From: Micropterix aruncella
Taxonomy: Eukaryota; Arthropoda; Insecta; Lepidoptera; Micropterigidae
DNA: 64,000 bases
Direction of reading: 5' to 3'
Assembly: GCA_944548615.1 (NCBI GenBank)
Contig: OX155972.1
Span: 7,773,719-7,837,718 of the forward strand
Shown here in pieces: positions 45,403-56,544 of this stretch. A program made the position numbers and the translations under genes. The notes below the pieces were generated by a model. The model had not been told where the DNA came from. It ran no database searches and was given only the letters and a program-made list of their open reading frames with translations. How positions within the stretch are numbered: the stretch's first letter is position 1; each line of letters begins with the position of its first letter.

Positions 45403-46238
45403 CTAGCTGACCCGTGCCCACTTCGTTGGGCGGTAAACATTTTTACTTGTGATGACATTATTAGTGTGGTTCGGTTAGTACTGAGTGCTATGATTTTCCT
45501 GACTGCCAAAAGGAGGGTTATATTTTTACTCCATATATATTTGCATGCCAATTTGGATATATTACCCGGGTTTCAAATGATTGAATAAATTATGTTTACT
45601 TTAATTGTTTAAAACATCTCTGTATACTATATTAGATGTAATGTTATTATTTGGTACCAAAATATATTGTCTTTCAGGAGTTCCAACCCGAGATACGGTC
45701 GCGGTTCCATACCTATGTCGTATTATGCAGTAAAAGTGAACTTTTATGCAGTACAAGGGAAAAGTCTTTTGTTTTAAACACTTGAGACGATAAATTTACT
45801 TATTTTGATATGAATTCATATTTGTTGATAATAATATGATCAATAAACATGACCTAACGATTTAAATTATTTTTTTAATATTAAAAACTATTTCTTGTAA
45901 CTTAAATATAAAAGTTAGACATATGTTGTCGCTGACTTTTTTGTAGGCATTATCAATCTCTACAACTTTTCTCTAGAACTCAATCATATATCTCTCATCG
46001 TTAAGGCAGCGTTCGTAAGAAACGTTTTCATTCAACCGTTTTTTCCCCGACTTACTTTACAAATCCGACTACCACGAAAAAGTCTTTTCATTTTTCTGAT
46101 TAATATATAGCATAAGAGCCTCACAAATAACGTGGCTTTCTATTGGTAAAAGTTCAAAATCGGTTCAGTAGATCCAGAGATTACTCCCTACAACCTCACA
46201 AACTCATAAACTTAACCTCTTTATAATATTAGTATAGA
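45403..46238 (-). mobile_element. Non-autonomous Helitron A, copy 2, with extra segment
   Basis: Minus-strand element: CTAG complement at 45403 with CGTGCCCACTTCGTTGGGCG, and TATAATATTAGTATAGA at the other end, between A and T. About 45560-45724 is not present in sister copies, which have a (TTGTGAGTGTCTT)-like repeat there. The insert includes TATTGTCTTTCAG followed by a GC-rich, open 43-bp segment. It is flanked by a 31-bp direct repeat (45371-45401, 46240-46271; three mismatches). Confidence 0.88.
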
Positions 46239-46402
46239 TAATATTCAATGACATCTCAAATTGTACAATGAATGTAAGTAATAAAATCTGGAAGCACTGG
46301 CTGTAACAACACGTTGTAGATCATAAATTATACCAAACAACTGCTCCAGTTATTATTCCTGCAAAAAAACTGGTAAACTCACTTTTATGCATTATTTTTC
46401 AG

Positions 46403-46567
46403 CATGCCATGATGGTGAGGTGTGCCAACGAGTGCCTGGAGAGGGGAGACGTTTCGGTCATACTGAAGATGCTATGTCCGGAATTCACCAAGCAGCTCTA
46501 TTTCAAGCCATCCACAGAAATTACAGACGTTCCCATTCCTAACGACTTGGTCCTCTCAGATTTTTGA
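46403..46567 (+). CDS. Terminal exon of an unidentified host gene
   Basis: After GCATTATTTTTCAG, a clear acceptor, the plus strand is open in phase 0 for 54 codons. It starts HAMMVRCANECLERGDVSVI, continues LKMLCPEFTKQLYFKPSTE, and ends VPIPNDLVLSDF and TGA at 46565-46567. GC content and codon-like composition rise sharply compared with the flanks, as in a real exon. I do not recognise the family. Upstream exons are not established; the preceding 6 kb is transposons. It is the best-supported plus-strand gene piece. Confidence 0.72.
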   Translation, partial: HAMMVRCANECLERGDVSVILKMLCPEFTKQLYFKPSTEITDVPIPNDLVLSDF

Positions 46568-46869
46568 ATCATCTATAAACCTCCCTTTCGATGTACTTAA
46601 CTGCGGCTACTTTGATTAAATATACAATGACCTGGTTAGGTTTTTTTTTTTTTACAAAAAACGCTGAAAAGTCTCCAAGCTGATGAACACAGAATTCAAA
46701 CAAATCGCGAATCCGCCGGAAAAGCTCAAATAAATTTTATATAATTCAAATCTATATAAATACAACTGAAGTTTACCAACGAACAGTTGGTAAACGCATA
46801 TTAGGTTGAACGGCTGAACCGATTTGGCTAACTTTTTTAAATATATAGTCATAATAGTCCAAATAAGGT

Positions 46870-47118
46870 CCTAACGGAAAGGAAAATTGGAAAAGTTGCC
46901 TGGAAAAAAAAAAAAAAAGGGAAAACATTTTAACCACAACATTTTCAAGTTTTGCCATGAACAAACGATGCCTTTATGCCAAATTTCAGCTCAATCGGAT
47001 TGGGCGCTATGGCGCTATCGTAAAGGAATACACAAAAAGAGTTCCATCTAGAAATGATGTTAATCGTATCAGGTGGGCTCAAAATAAATATTTCCGTCTT
47101 AGCCTCGAAAAAAACATA
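46870..47118 (+). repeat. Interspersed repeat U, copy 7
   Basis: ATTTTCAAGTTTTGCCATGA, AAATTTCAGCTCAATCGGAT, GGCGCTATCGTAAAGGAATA, TCAAAATAAATATTTCCGTC. The left half is missing. Confidence 0.75.
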
Positions 47119-48125
47119 TGCCTATTTTTATAGGTTTTTATTACAATAATATACTAAAAAATAAAAATATTGTTCTCCTTTTGTAGCCAGAATATTAATT
47201 GCAAACGACACTTTTTTTTATAAAAATCATATTTTTGAACAAACTGTTTAAATATCAATAGCTGCATTCGAAATGACATTCGAAAGATTCTACCTGTCAA
47301 ATAGATCAACCACTACGTATTTTACTTATGAATGACCAGGATATTGTACGCGATATGCGAAACATTGCATTATTTAATAATTCATATATTTACATAGGAA
47401 AAAAACTATAAATTATTGATTTTGCTTTAAAAATAACATCAACTGAATGGCAAAACCTTTACCAGATGCTTATTCGATTCTGTCACCCACGTGAGACTAA
47501 CTTATTCTAGGACGACTGGACAGGGCTCTAATAATACAATAAATTATTGAAACTTTTTAGTATGTTCGCTAAAGACTTAAATTGCCTTAAAATGTGGTTC
47601 TCAAAAAATTTTATCGCAATTCCATTATAAAATCGGAATTAAAATTTAACAAAAAATATCAAAAATAAAGTAATACAAATAGGTACTCCATATCGAAACT
47701 AAAAGAAAGTGAAACAGAAAGTTAAAACAAAGAAAACAAAAAAAGAAAAGTCACAAGAAAATATCAAAAATTCATTAATATGAAATATATGGTAAGTTAT
47801 ATAAAATAAATTTTATATAATAATAATGAATATAATTAGAATTCGTTGTATTGACAATGAATTCTATTTATTTTCAATTGCAGTTGCAATTTATATGCAA
47901 TTGTGCAATAAATTAGACGGTTTGTTTTAGTTGCAAGAATCGTAGTTACAGTATATATTTATAACGCCTAGATTAAATATTGTGAGTCCCGTATTTGAAC
48001 CAATAATCGTAGTTTTTATAGCATTATGTAAAATTTCAAAAATGCTATTTGCATTTCAAAAATACTATGGCTTTTTAAGGACGTTACGTATTATTATTTT
48101 AATTTGGTTGTATTTCTAGATAAAT
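47119..48125. other. Non-coding AT-rich stretch with repeat W copy 2
   Basis: At 47445-47545 GAATGGCAAAACCTTTACCA, GATTCTGTCACCCACGTGAG and GGACAGGGCTCTAAT match 19805-19925. Otherwise no gene or repeat was seen. Confidence 0.5.
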
Positions 48126-48129
48126 TTAT

Positions 48130-48247
48130 TTAGTATATTCCTTCAAGTGGCGAGTACTTTTTATATTGGTACAGATCAGATCCTCCATATCCATAGAGAA
48201 GTTTTCCTTTGCCGTTTTCGTCGTAGTAGGGATATCTGTACTTAGGC
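48130..48247 (-). CDS. Small secreted protein, exon 2 (C-terminal)
   Basis: The acceptor is TTTTTTATTGCAG. It begins with the last base of a split Arg codon and reads PKYRYPYYDENGKGKLLYGY, then GGSDLYQYKKYSPLEGIY and TAA (48132-48130). This Tyr/Gly-rich tail looks like that of a conserved small insect secreted protein, but I cannot name it. The frame used here is not the longest open frame across this segment; the splice phase decides it. Confidence 0.75.
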
Positions 48248-48589
48248 CTGCAATAAAAAATAATGCGGTTAAATATGAACGTACATAGCTTCCACGGTTC
48301 TGGTGCAGAGATTTAAATATAATAACCAGACAGTTTACATGTCTACATATCATATATATAGACTTTGAGAAGACTTTCGATCGTCAGAAATAACTAAATG
48401 GTCGTAATTCTACAACGAGTGGGAATATATGACAAACACGATACAATACAATACAATAAACTACTCCAGTCATTCCTACACTTGAACGCATTACAAAATT
48501 AAATGAATATTACTAAAAATATTATTAAAAACAATATAAGTACCAATAATCTATTAGCAAAACACAGTTTCAATAACAGGAGATCCCGC

Positions 48590-49062
48590 CCACTGAGTAG
48601 GTATTGCCATACGTCCATGAAGTGATATTTCTAGATTGCTATGTCCCGAGCCAATCCTAGGTGTAGCAGTCATGACACGGTGAAACTTAAAACGTGCTAT
48701 CGTATTTGAATGCGTATCCAAAAATTCGTGTCTGTGCTGTTGACCGTTGAGAAGTACTCTCGTTGAAAGCCAACCCTGGGTGCAACAGCCCCGTTCCAGC
48801 AGACATATTATAGTGAAACTTTGCACGGGCTATCATAATTGAATGCGCATACAAAATTTCGTTTATGTGCTGTTGACCGTTGAGTAGTCCCCTTGTCGGG
48901 ATCCAGCCCTGGGTGCAGCAGCCATTTCATGGTGAAATTTAGAACAGGCTATCATAATTGAATGTATATTAAAATTGCGTGTCTGTGCTGTTGACCGCGG
49001 AAGACTAGCCTCGTCGAAAGCCGATCCTGGGTTTAGAATCAGGTCATGCTCGCCATAAAAAA
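48590..49062 (-). repeat. Satellite S, locus 3 (about 3.5 units), intronic
   Basis: Repeated CAACCCTGGGTGCA(G/A)CAGCC, GTGAAACTT, GCTATCATAATTGAATG and GTGCTGTTGACCGTTGAG-type blocks with about 125-bp spacing. It ends with TAGAATCAGGTCATGCT, the P-repeat joint also seen at 34.04 kb. It lies in the intron of the small secreted protein. Confidence 0.88.
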
Positions 49063-49135
49063 GCATTAGCATTAGAAATGAACCAACTTCATAGAATAGG
49101 AGGAAGTGGTTCTAATTCAGCTTGCAAGAACTGAC

Positions 49136-49347
49136 CTTAACAAACTAACAAACATTGCAAGGTAAATAAAAGCTTGTAAAAAGTGAAGTTCGCGCTGATG
49201 TTTGGAAAGGCTTTTTAAAACTGGCATTTTTAAGTTTACAAAAAATACACCGTTACTATTTAAACGTAGTTTGTTTGCTACTAACTGGGCAGAGCCTGTT
49301 CCAAGGAGAACACCAATACATATGATTATAAAGTATATAACTTCCAA
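49136..49347 (-). CDS. Small secreted protein, exon 1 (signal peptide)
   Basis: It begins ATG at 49347 with MEVIYFIIICIGVLLGTGSA, a textbook signal peptide (short charged start, hydrophobic core, GSAQ cleavage region). It continues LVANKLRLNSNGVFFVNLKM and a basic patch to a donor, TTAAG|GTCAGT at 49136/49135. The final AG plus the G of exon 2 makes Arg, giving one 109-residue frame (212+118 bp coding). Other GT sites in the exon give the wrong phase or a stop. Whether residues 22-70 are all coding needs a transcript. Confidence 0.65.
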
Positions 49348-49349
49348 AA

Positions 49350-50135
49350 CAAAAATTTCTGAATAAAAATGAAATTTTCACTAAACCAAAATAATTTTAC
49401 GATTATAAATAAGTAATAATAAGGTATATATTATGCTTAAATAAATATAAGCATGTGTATAGCAAAATAATGTAATAAATATTTTTCTGTCTCTCGTATT
49501 GGTAGAAGAGATACAGCAAAACATTGGTAGATCTTGGTAAAAGAATTTGCCCTTAGGGAGTTTGCCCGTTTAACAACAGAGATTGGGGGTAGTCCCTGTT
49601 GGTAAACGTCATAGAAGCAAGGATTTTGCGATATTGTTAGCTTGCAATTATGCGTAAACGAGCTCGCAAGCAATAAATGACAAGTTTATAAAGGAAAGTA
49701 TTTATATAAACTTTTATATGTGTACTAATAACGCGGCTAATTAATTTAAAATTAGACAAACAAGCAAATTCTCAAAAGGGAAAGGAAAACGCCAATTATA
49801 TGCTGTTTTCACTGTTTCTTTTTTTATTATTTTGTTATTTAATACACATTTTTTAAAAATACAGCTTTGTATAGAATCCAGCCAAGCCTAAGGCTTGCCT
49901 GCTGGAAATTATGATAGGGTGACTTTCACTGCAACTTTAGTGGCCATTTTGACCATATTATAATATATCTGCTGCATTATCTGCTACATTAGTAAGGATT
50001 AGTCTGCACAGAAAGCCTTTACATAAAAAGATGAACGTACTTAATGCTAATAAAATAAAATATGAATCTGATTCGTATCATTTACACGTGTGTTTCACTT
50101 TCACTAATTTTAAAGCTAACTATTTTTAATTCTTT
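49350..50135. other. Non-coding stretch upstream of the small secreted gene
   Basis: This would contain the promoter of the gene starting at 49347. No TATA box or initiator could be fixed with confidence. The 78-residue minus frame at 49437-49673 is unsupported. Confidence 0.4.
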
Positions 50136-50139
50136 TTTT

Positions 50140-50790
50140 TTAATTTTTTGTACATTTTTTATAAGTTTTTAAATTTAGAGGAATTTTGTTGAATATATGA
50201 GGGATTAGCCAATTCAATCTTCTTTTGCCATAAAGGTTGCGAAAATGAGGGACGAGTAGCCATTCATTTTGTATCTGTCTAGTGCTGTGTTTATTTATGT
50301 TGGACATAAATTCGGAACTCGTCAGTCTCGAAATATTGAACTGACAATCTATAAATAAATAATACATTAGCTGGTAATATGTCACAATAATTGAAAAGTC
50401 CTATCTGGTCGTTTCTGAATTTATTTCGAATCTTGTTTGGAACTATTATTTTTAAAATACGGTGTTGTAGAGATGTGATGCGCGATATATAAGATTTAAA
50501 TGTGTTACCGTAGGTTGTAATTTCATAAGCAATAATAGATTCGACCAGGACAAAATACAAACTTTTCAGCTGATTGTATTTGAGAATGTATTTTAAGTGG
50601 TAGATTTTTATAATTATTTGTCTAAGTTTTTTGCAAATGTTATTAATGTGCACTTCCCAGTTGAAGGAGGTTTAATGTCATCTAAAGAGATCAGATGACA
50701 TTAAACCTCCAAGATCTTTCTGTTCATTCATCCGCTTGAGTTGAACATCATCGTAACTACAAATAAAAATCTTGATATACTTGAAACAAA
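50140..50790 (-). pseudogene. LINE ORF2 thumb and C-terminus
   Basis: Minus strand: VQLKRMNEQKDLGGLMSS, then NWEVHINNICKKLRQIIIKI, YFVLVESIIAYEITTYGNTF, ISRITSLQHRILKII and, after a frameshift, FMSNINKHSTRQ, LVPHFRNLYGKRRLNWLIPH and IFNKIPLNLK. HKDLGV..D..L.(W)..HI, (V)ES...Y....YG, LQ(H/K).(I/L)(I/L)K.I and PHIFNKIP are jockey/CR1-type blocks. A local inverted duplication (50667-50711) disrupts the ...KDLGV... region. Confidence 0.82.
50667..50711. repeat. Short palindrome within the LINE
   Basis: GGAGGTTTAATGTCATCT and its exact complement separated by about 9 bases. One arm is extra compared with the LINE reading frame, so it arose by a local inverted duplication. Confidence 0.85.
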
Positions 50791-51302
50791 AAATATGTCG
50801 TTTTCGTCGTATTTCCACTATGTATGTAGGTCACGTACAGAGGCTCCACGTCAGACTACTAATATCACAGTAAGCCCCAACTTTAATATCACCGATCTAT
50901 TCATAACACATTATGCTTCCATTCACCTTTCAAAATACTGGAAATTCGGTGCTCTGGGTTGCAACGTCGCATCAGCTGCTTCAATGATTACTGCAAAGCT
51001 GAAGAGAACCTGAAAAAGAGATATATTTTCAGAATTATTCATAGGTAATTCTCAGAATTATCTATATGTATGTTTAAGTACAAATAAATAATTATCTAAA
51101 TATCCAAATGTCAATAAATTAAGATATATACATCGTGTTTAGTATCAAATTTAAAGTTTGATGAGAAGAACTTTTCGGAAATATATATATGTATCTACAA
51201 GTATAAATAGCGATCGTTTCAAGATACCTGCCGCAGGGTATTGGACGAACTTTATTCTCTTACAAAACGTGCTTTTCAGCGCGAACAATTTTGTTCTAAT
51301 AA

Positions 51303-52052
51303 TCTATACTAATATTATAAAGAGGTAAAGTTTGTGACGTTGTAGGAAGTAATCTCTGGATCTACTTAACCGCTTTTGAAAATTCTATTACCAATAGAGA
51401 GCCACGTTATTTGTGAGTATTATAGGCTATATATTAATTCGAAAAATAAAAAAAAAATCGTGGTAGTTGGATTTGCAAAATAAGTCGGAGAATAAGCGGT
51501 CGAACGAAAATGTTTCTAACTAACGCTGCCTTAACGATGAAAGATCTAAAGAAAAGAAGATGAATAAGTTCTAAAGAAAAGTTGTAGAGCTTGATAATGC
51601 CTACAAAAAAGTCCGCGACAGCATATGTCTAACTTCTATATTTAAGTCACAAAAAGTAGTATTTTATATTAAAAAATAATTTAAATCGTTATGTCATGTT
51701 TATTGGTCATATTATCAATTATGAATTCTTATCAAAATAAGTAAATTTATCGTCTCAAGTGTTTAAAACAAAAAACTTTCCCCTTTTACTTCATATAATT
51801 TCCCTTTTACTGCATAAATAGTTAAAGAGATAATACGCTCACAAATAAGACACTCACAAGAAGACACTCACAAATAACGGTATTATAGTCAAATTGGCAT
51901 GCAAATACATACATATATATGCAGTAAAATTATAACCTTGTTTTCACAGTCAGGAAATAAATCATAGCACTCAGTACTAACCGAACCACACTCATAATTT
52001 CATCACAAGTAAAAAGTTTTACCGCCCAACGAAGTGGGCACGGGTCAGCTAG
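51303..52052 (+). mobile_element. Non-autonomous Helitron A, copy 3
   Basis: TCTATACTAATATTATAAAG at the start, GGGCACGGGTCAGCTAG at the end, A before and T after. It is 750 bp. Internal GTGAGTGTCTT-type repeats (in reverse) near 51838-51885. R copy 10 is inserted 28 bp downstream. Confidence 0.93.
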
Positions 52053-52079
52053 TTCTAAATACAACAGTTCACTTTATGT

Positions 52080-52762
52080 GGCCTGCTAATGGGGGAGCTA
52101 ATGAGCCCTTGTTGAGTTGGCTACGGATACTTATTTGTTCGGGGTCGGTCACACTCACGGGTCAACACCCATCCGGCGGCCTCCACGCATGACGTGCGAA
52201 CCCGGGTAGGACTCTGGCCTGATTGCTAGTTTCCCACAGGAGTCAATCTTCTGACGCTCCTGGACGGTTTGCGCACCGTGCGGCGTAAGGCAATAGATTG
52301 TGCATTCTGACTAAAAGTCGGGGGATTTTGGAAACAGTACTTTCTCCCACAGAGCGGGGGTAGTTATTGACCTTACGGCGACTGCTCTGGAAACGACCAT
52401 CGGCTACCCGATTCCGGGTGAACAGCCGGGCAAAGGATGCCGTGGTCCGCGATACATTCGGTTGACACAGTTTGATCGCTACGTAAGAGAGAGGACCGCG
52501 CAAGCGCCTCGATTTCGCAACCAGTCGGGAGACCGGAGTAACCTGGTTGCAACTGGAAATAAGGGCGCGAGTATCAGCTTGCTGGGTAACATACCTGGCT
52601 ATCTCGCAGATAAGGCGTTGGCCTCTTACAATCATTTGGCGGAGCTTGACGGTGGACTGTTTTGTCCTAAGTCTTCTGCACTTACCTCACGGGAGATAGA
52701 ACGATCAAATTTCGATAAAACTTCCTGAGGTGACAGGTTCGCCCGTTGTAGTTGACAGCTCT
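52080..52762 (-). mobile_element. Retroposon R, copy 10 (full length, with target duplication)
   Basis: AGTTCACTTTATGT occurs at 52066-52079 and again at 52763-52776, a perfect 14-bp duplication. The body is 683 bp, reverse orientation. It starts GGCCTGCTAATGGGGGAGCT and ends TTCGCCCGTTGTAGTTGACA with GCTCT. It belongs to the same subfamily as copies 7 and 9 (the GCTAATGGGCC-type end) and has no A-tail. Confidence 0.92.
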
Positions 52763-52901
52763 AGTTCACTTTATGTAAGGGCAGTCGTGTTTTTTGATTT
52801 TTTAAATTTTTGTTCTTGTTTCTATCACATTACAATGATCGAATCTAGTAGTATTTTATTTTCTATTTTTGAGAAAGGTTCCTATAATGCATATATTCCC
52901 A

Positions 52902-53362
52902 TCCTACTAATATTATAAACGCGAAAGTTTGTATGTATGTATGGATGTTTGTTACTATTTCACGCAAAAACTACTGAATGGATTTTGATGAAACTTTACA
53001 ATAATATAGCTTACACATCAGAATAACACATATGCTATAATTTATAAAGATTAGTGTGAATTATCTAAAATATAACGATAACTGTCAAGTAAGTAGGAAA
53101 AAAAATTTAAGAAATTGACATTCGAAGTTTAAATTCTATCCTACTATCCTACTAAATTATAAACGCGAAAGTGTGTATGTATGTATGGATGTTTATTACT
53201 CTTTCACGCAAAAACTACTGAATGGATTTTGATCAAACTTTACAATAATATAGCTTACACATCAGAATAACACATAGGCTATAATTTATATAGATATATG
53301 GTTTTCTATCATCATTATCACAATTTTCTATCACCACGCGTGAAACCGCTGTACGCAGCTAG
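52902..53362 (+). mobile_element. Non-autonomous Helitron C with duplicated 5' end
   Basis: Two starts, TCCTACTAATATTATAAACG at 52902 and TCCTACTAAATTATAAACGC at 53147, are each followed by CGAAAGT.TGTATGTATGTA, then CACGCAAAAACTACTGAATG and CTTTACAATAATATAGCTTA. There is a single 3' end, GTGAAACCGCTGTACGCAGC TAG, at 53362. A precedes the first start and T follows the end. Confidence 0.88.
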
Positions 53363-53369
53363 TATAAAA

Positions 53370-54000
53370 TATAGTTGAGTACCTACTTAATGTAGTACTC
53401 ATTACATTAGAAATTTAGTTCTGAATAAATATTTCTTGTTTGTTTTAATTCTGTCAATGTTAGCCAGTACTGTTTTTGATTCTGCTGAGTATCTAGTAGG
53501 TAAATGTGAAGTAATAGGAAAAAAACTGATTTCACCAGCGAATTCAGCACCACAAAATTAATTAAATCTACCCATTTACAAACCAGATGCGGAAAAAAGT
53601 TTAAATTTTTTGAGTAGTGGTAACTGTATGTTAATAAAAGCAACTTACCAAGAAAATATACAGTATTCTTTTGATATTAGCCATGTTCTCGAAAAAATGT
53701 CGCAGCGCTTCCACAATACTTACAAATCACTATTATTTTCCCTAAATTTGTGTTGGTTTTTGTATGACTTTATCAACGAACGTCTATTCCGATGACCGCA
53801 CAATCACCTGTGGCGCTCGTTTCCAAGCTAGAATACGTAAGAAAAAGCAGCGAATAACAAACTTCTGTCGGGTGGGCATAGGTGGCAGTGGTGTAGCTAC
53901 TAAGGTGCGAGGTGTTGCAGTGCAGCAGAGCCCACAGTGCTAGGGGGCATACAGGACCTTTGGTAGTTTAACATATGACAATGGGCCCGATTGGGTTTCC
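53370..54000. other. Non-coding stretch
   Basis: At 53886 CAGTGGTGTAGCTACTAAGG with GCAGCAGAGCCC resembles one end of a hAT-type element, but the other end was not found. No gene. Confidence 0.35.
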
Positions 54001-54006
54001 TCGTGA

Positions 54007-55425
54007 ACTAAAATAGAAACTTAGTTCAACCGAACGAGACAGAGCAATACGTTATAGAACGGAATATGAAATGAAGTATCGTCGATTTTCCCTCACCAAG
54101 ACTACCTGACGGACTTATAGACGCCCGAATAAGTTTGTAACGGTTAGCAACACGCATAATTTAGCAACTACTTTAATGTAACACGTGTAACATTTTTTGT
54201 CACGAATTAAACAGAATTTGTATGGTGTTTTTCGGCATCAGCATTAAATTATTTGCGTCTTTCAATGCCACGAATGTAATTCTGACGTCATTTTGAACAT
54301 TTTAACGTCAAAATGTTGGCTATATAAACAACGATTTTTCCTGTATTAAATAACTCTCTTTTCGTTCGATTCAACTGAATGGTAAGCGTATCTGTATACA
54401 TTAATTAAATCTATACTAATATTATAAAAAGGTAAAGTTTGTGAGGTTGTAGGAAGTAATCTCTGGATCTACTGAACCGATTTCGAAAATTCTTTTACCA
54501 ATAGGAAGCTACGTTATTTGTGAGTGTCATGGGCTATATATTTATCCGAAAAATGATAAGACTTTTTCGTGGTAGTCGGATTTGCAAAGTAAGTCGGGAA
54601 GAAACAGTCGAACGAAAACGTTTATAACTAACGCTGCCATAACGATGAGAGATATATGATTAAGTTCTAGAGAATAGTTGTAGAGCTTGGTAATGCCTAC
54701 AAAAAAGTTAGCCACAGCATTATGTCTTCATTTTATATTTAAGTCACAAAAAGTAGTTTTTTATATATAAAAATAATGTAAATCGTTAGGTAGGTCATGT
54801 TTATTGGTCATATTATCAATAATTATGAATTCATATCAAAATAGGTAAATTTATCGTCTCAAGTGTTTAAAACAAAAGACTTTTCCCTTTTACTGCATAT
54901 AATTTCCCTTTTACTGCATAAATGATTAAAGAGATGACACAAATAAGACACTCACAAGAAGACACTCACAAATAACGGTAATATAGACAAATTAGCATGC
55001 AAATATTTACATACATATGCAGTAAAAATATAACCCTTCTTTTGCCAGTCTGGGAATAAATCATAGCACTCAGTACTAACCGAACCACACTCATAATTTC
55101 ATCACAAGTAAAAATTTTTACCGCCCAACGAAGCGGGCACGGAACAGCTAGTATTTAATACATTGTTTAAATAATAATGTTTGTGTTTATCTGCTATCTT
55201 GTCCGGCTGAGGTAAAACCTACTCAAGATTGGAAACCTGGTCTTCACACATCATCACAAACGGGAGACCAGACCACTCAACAAGTTTGAACACATTTCGT
55301 GCGGCGTTAGATTTAGCTGGATAGTTTTAACGCGGAAAAGTGACAACCGTTAATTTCACATTCCGCTCTGACGTACTGCTCTGTCTCGATCACATGAACT
55401 AATTTCCAATTTTAGTTCAATTTTT
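54007..55425. repeat. Inverted repeat pair flanking a Helitron
   Basis: Left arm 54007-54107 and right arm about 55325-55425 share GAACTAAAAT.GAAA.TTAGTTCA and CGAGACAGAGCA.TACGT with reverse-complement agreement. The 1.2-kb space between holds a complete Helitron A. It may be a foldback element split by the Helitron. Confidence 0.6.
54410..55151 (+). mobile_element. Non-autonomous Helitron A, copy 4
   Basis: TCTATACTAATATTATAAAA at the start, GAAGCGGGCACGGAACAGCT AG at the end, A before and T after. 742 bp. The 3' end differs slightly (GGAACAG for GGGTCAG), and the hairpin is kept as GCCCA/CGGGC with one mismatch. Confidence 0.92.
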
Positions 55426-55711
55426 GTTTCGATATCTTGATTGTTCAAATAAATCTCAATTTGTTTAAAAACGCCACCTGTACGCAACTTGTAAAATTAT
55501 GTACCTATACAATCATCTTAACGGCGTTTTGAAATAACATTAACAATGCGAGCAACAATTGCGTTTTGCGTACTGCTTCGCCGAGCGAGATAGCGGTATG
55601 CGCGCATCGTTTGTCTCTTTCTGGCGAACAAGAGGGATCGGCAGGATTTCGGATACGGAGAGGTGATTCTTAAATAAAATTGCTTGCTAAATTTGTCTTT
55701 GGTCCCCGCCA

Positions 55712-56165
55712 CCCCAGTAAGGTATAACTATATTGATCGATCTTTCAACCGCGGGGTGAGCGCACTTAGGGACGACACAGTTCACCGTCTAACTACGCCA
55801 ACACGGCCTGATTTCTCCGACATCCCGTCTGGTCACGGGTCCGTCGTCGCTTGCGCGGCCTCTATCTGATATTAGCAGTAATTCAGTTCAAATTTAATGC
55901 GGATCGTGGCGTCCAACGCCACGGGTGGCCAACCGGTCGTTTCAAGAATAGCTGACAGTAGATCACTACTCCCGCTGCTAAGGAAATATATAAGAGCATT
56001 TCCAGACCCCCTCCCAACCCCCAGGTTATAAGCCGGAGACCATCCCCCAGGGGAAACTGATCCACCTGCCATGGCATGAGAGACAAAGTCCTTGCCGGGG
56101 TAGACCTTTTACTGGATAGAAGCTGAACCGTGAGTTGATCCGACCAAAATTAACGAGCAGGTCTT
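55712..56165 (+). repeat. Retroposon R, copy 11 (5'-truncated, internally deleted)
   Basis: CAGTAAGGTATAACTATATT, GGATTTCTCCGACATCCCGT-like text, GGTCGTTTCAAGAATAGC, CACTACTCCCGCTGCTAAGG and ACCGTGAGTTGATCCGACC are in R order. Confidence 0.72.
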
Positions 56166-56540
56166 AATGGCTCAACTGCACCAGAACCGTTAGTTTTCAC
56201 AGGACGGAGATAGATCAAAAGCATCTAAAGTGCATAGGTCCTGAGGAGGTACAAAGCCCTTGGCGGGAAAGTGAAACTCGTATTTGTCCGGTTTTATTAC
56301 TCTTCAATTGGCAGAATGTTTCGGAAGCGTTGAACTGTGGCGTCTCGCCGAAAGAGAAAGTGGTTTTCAATGTCTTTCCTTCTAGAAAAGACGCGCGTTG
56401 CGTTCGATAATGACTCGAGGCCGGTGCGGTTGTATTCGGTTGGTTTAACCGGCGGTTGAGATTTTAACCGTAGTTTAACTAGAAATAACCACGTCTTAGT
56501 CTATATATTTTGTTATTATGAAAAGAGATTTGATATTTCA
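56166..56540. other. Non-coding stretch
   Basis: Moderately GC-rich (GGCCGGTGCGGTTGTATTCG). No ORF or repeat recognised. Confidence 0.35.
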
Positions 56541-56544
56541 TTTT

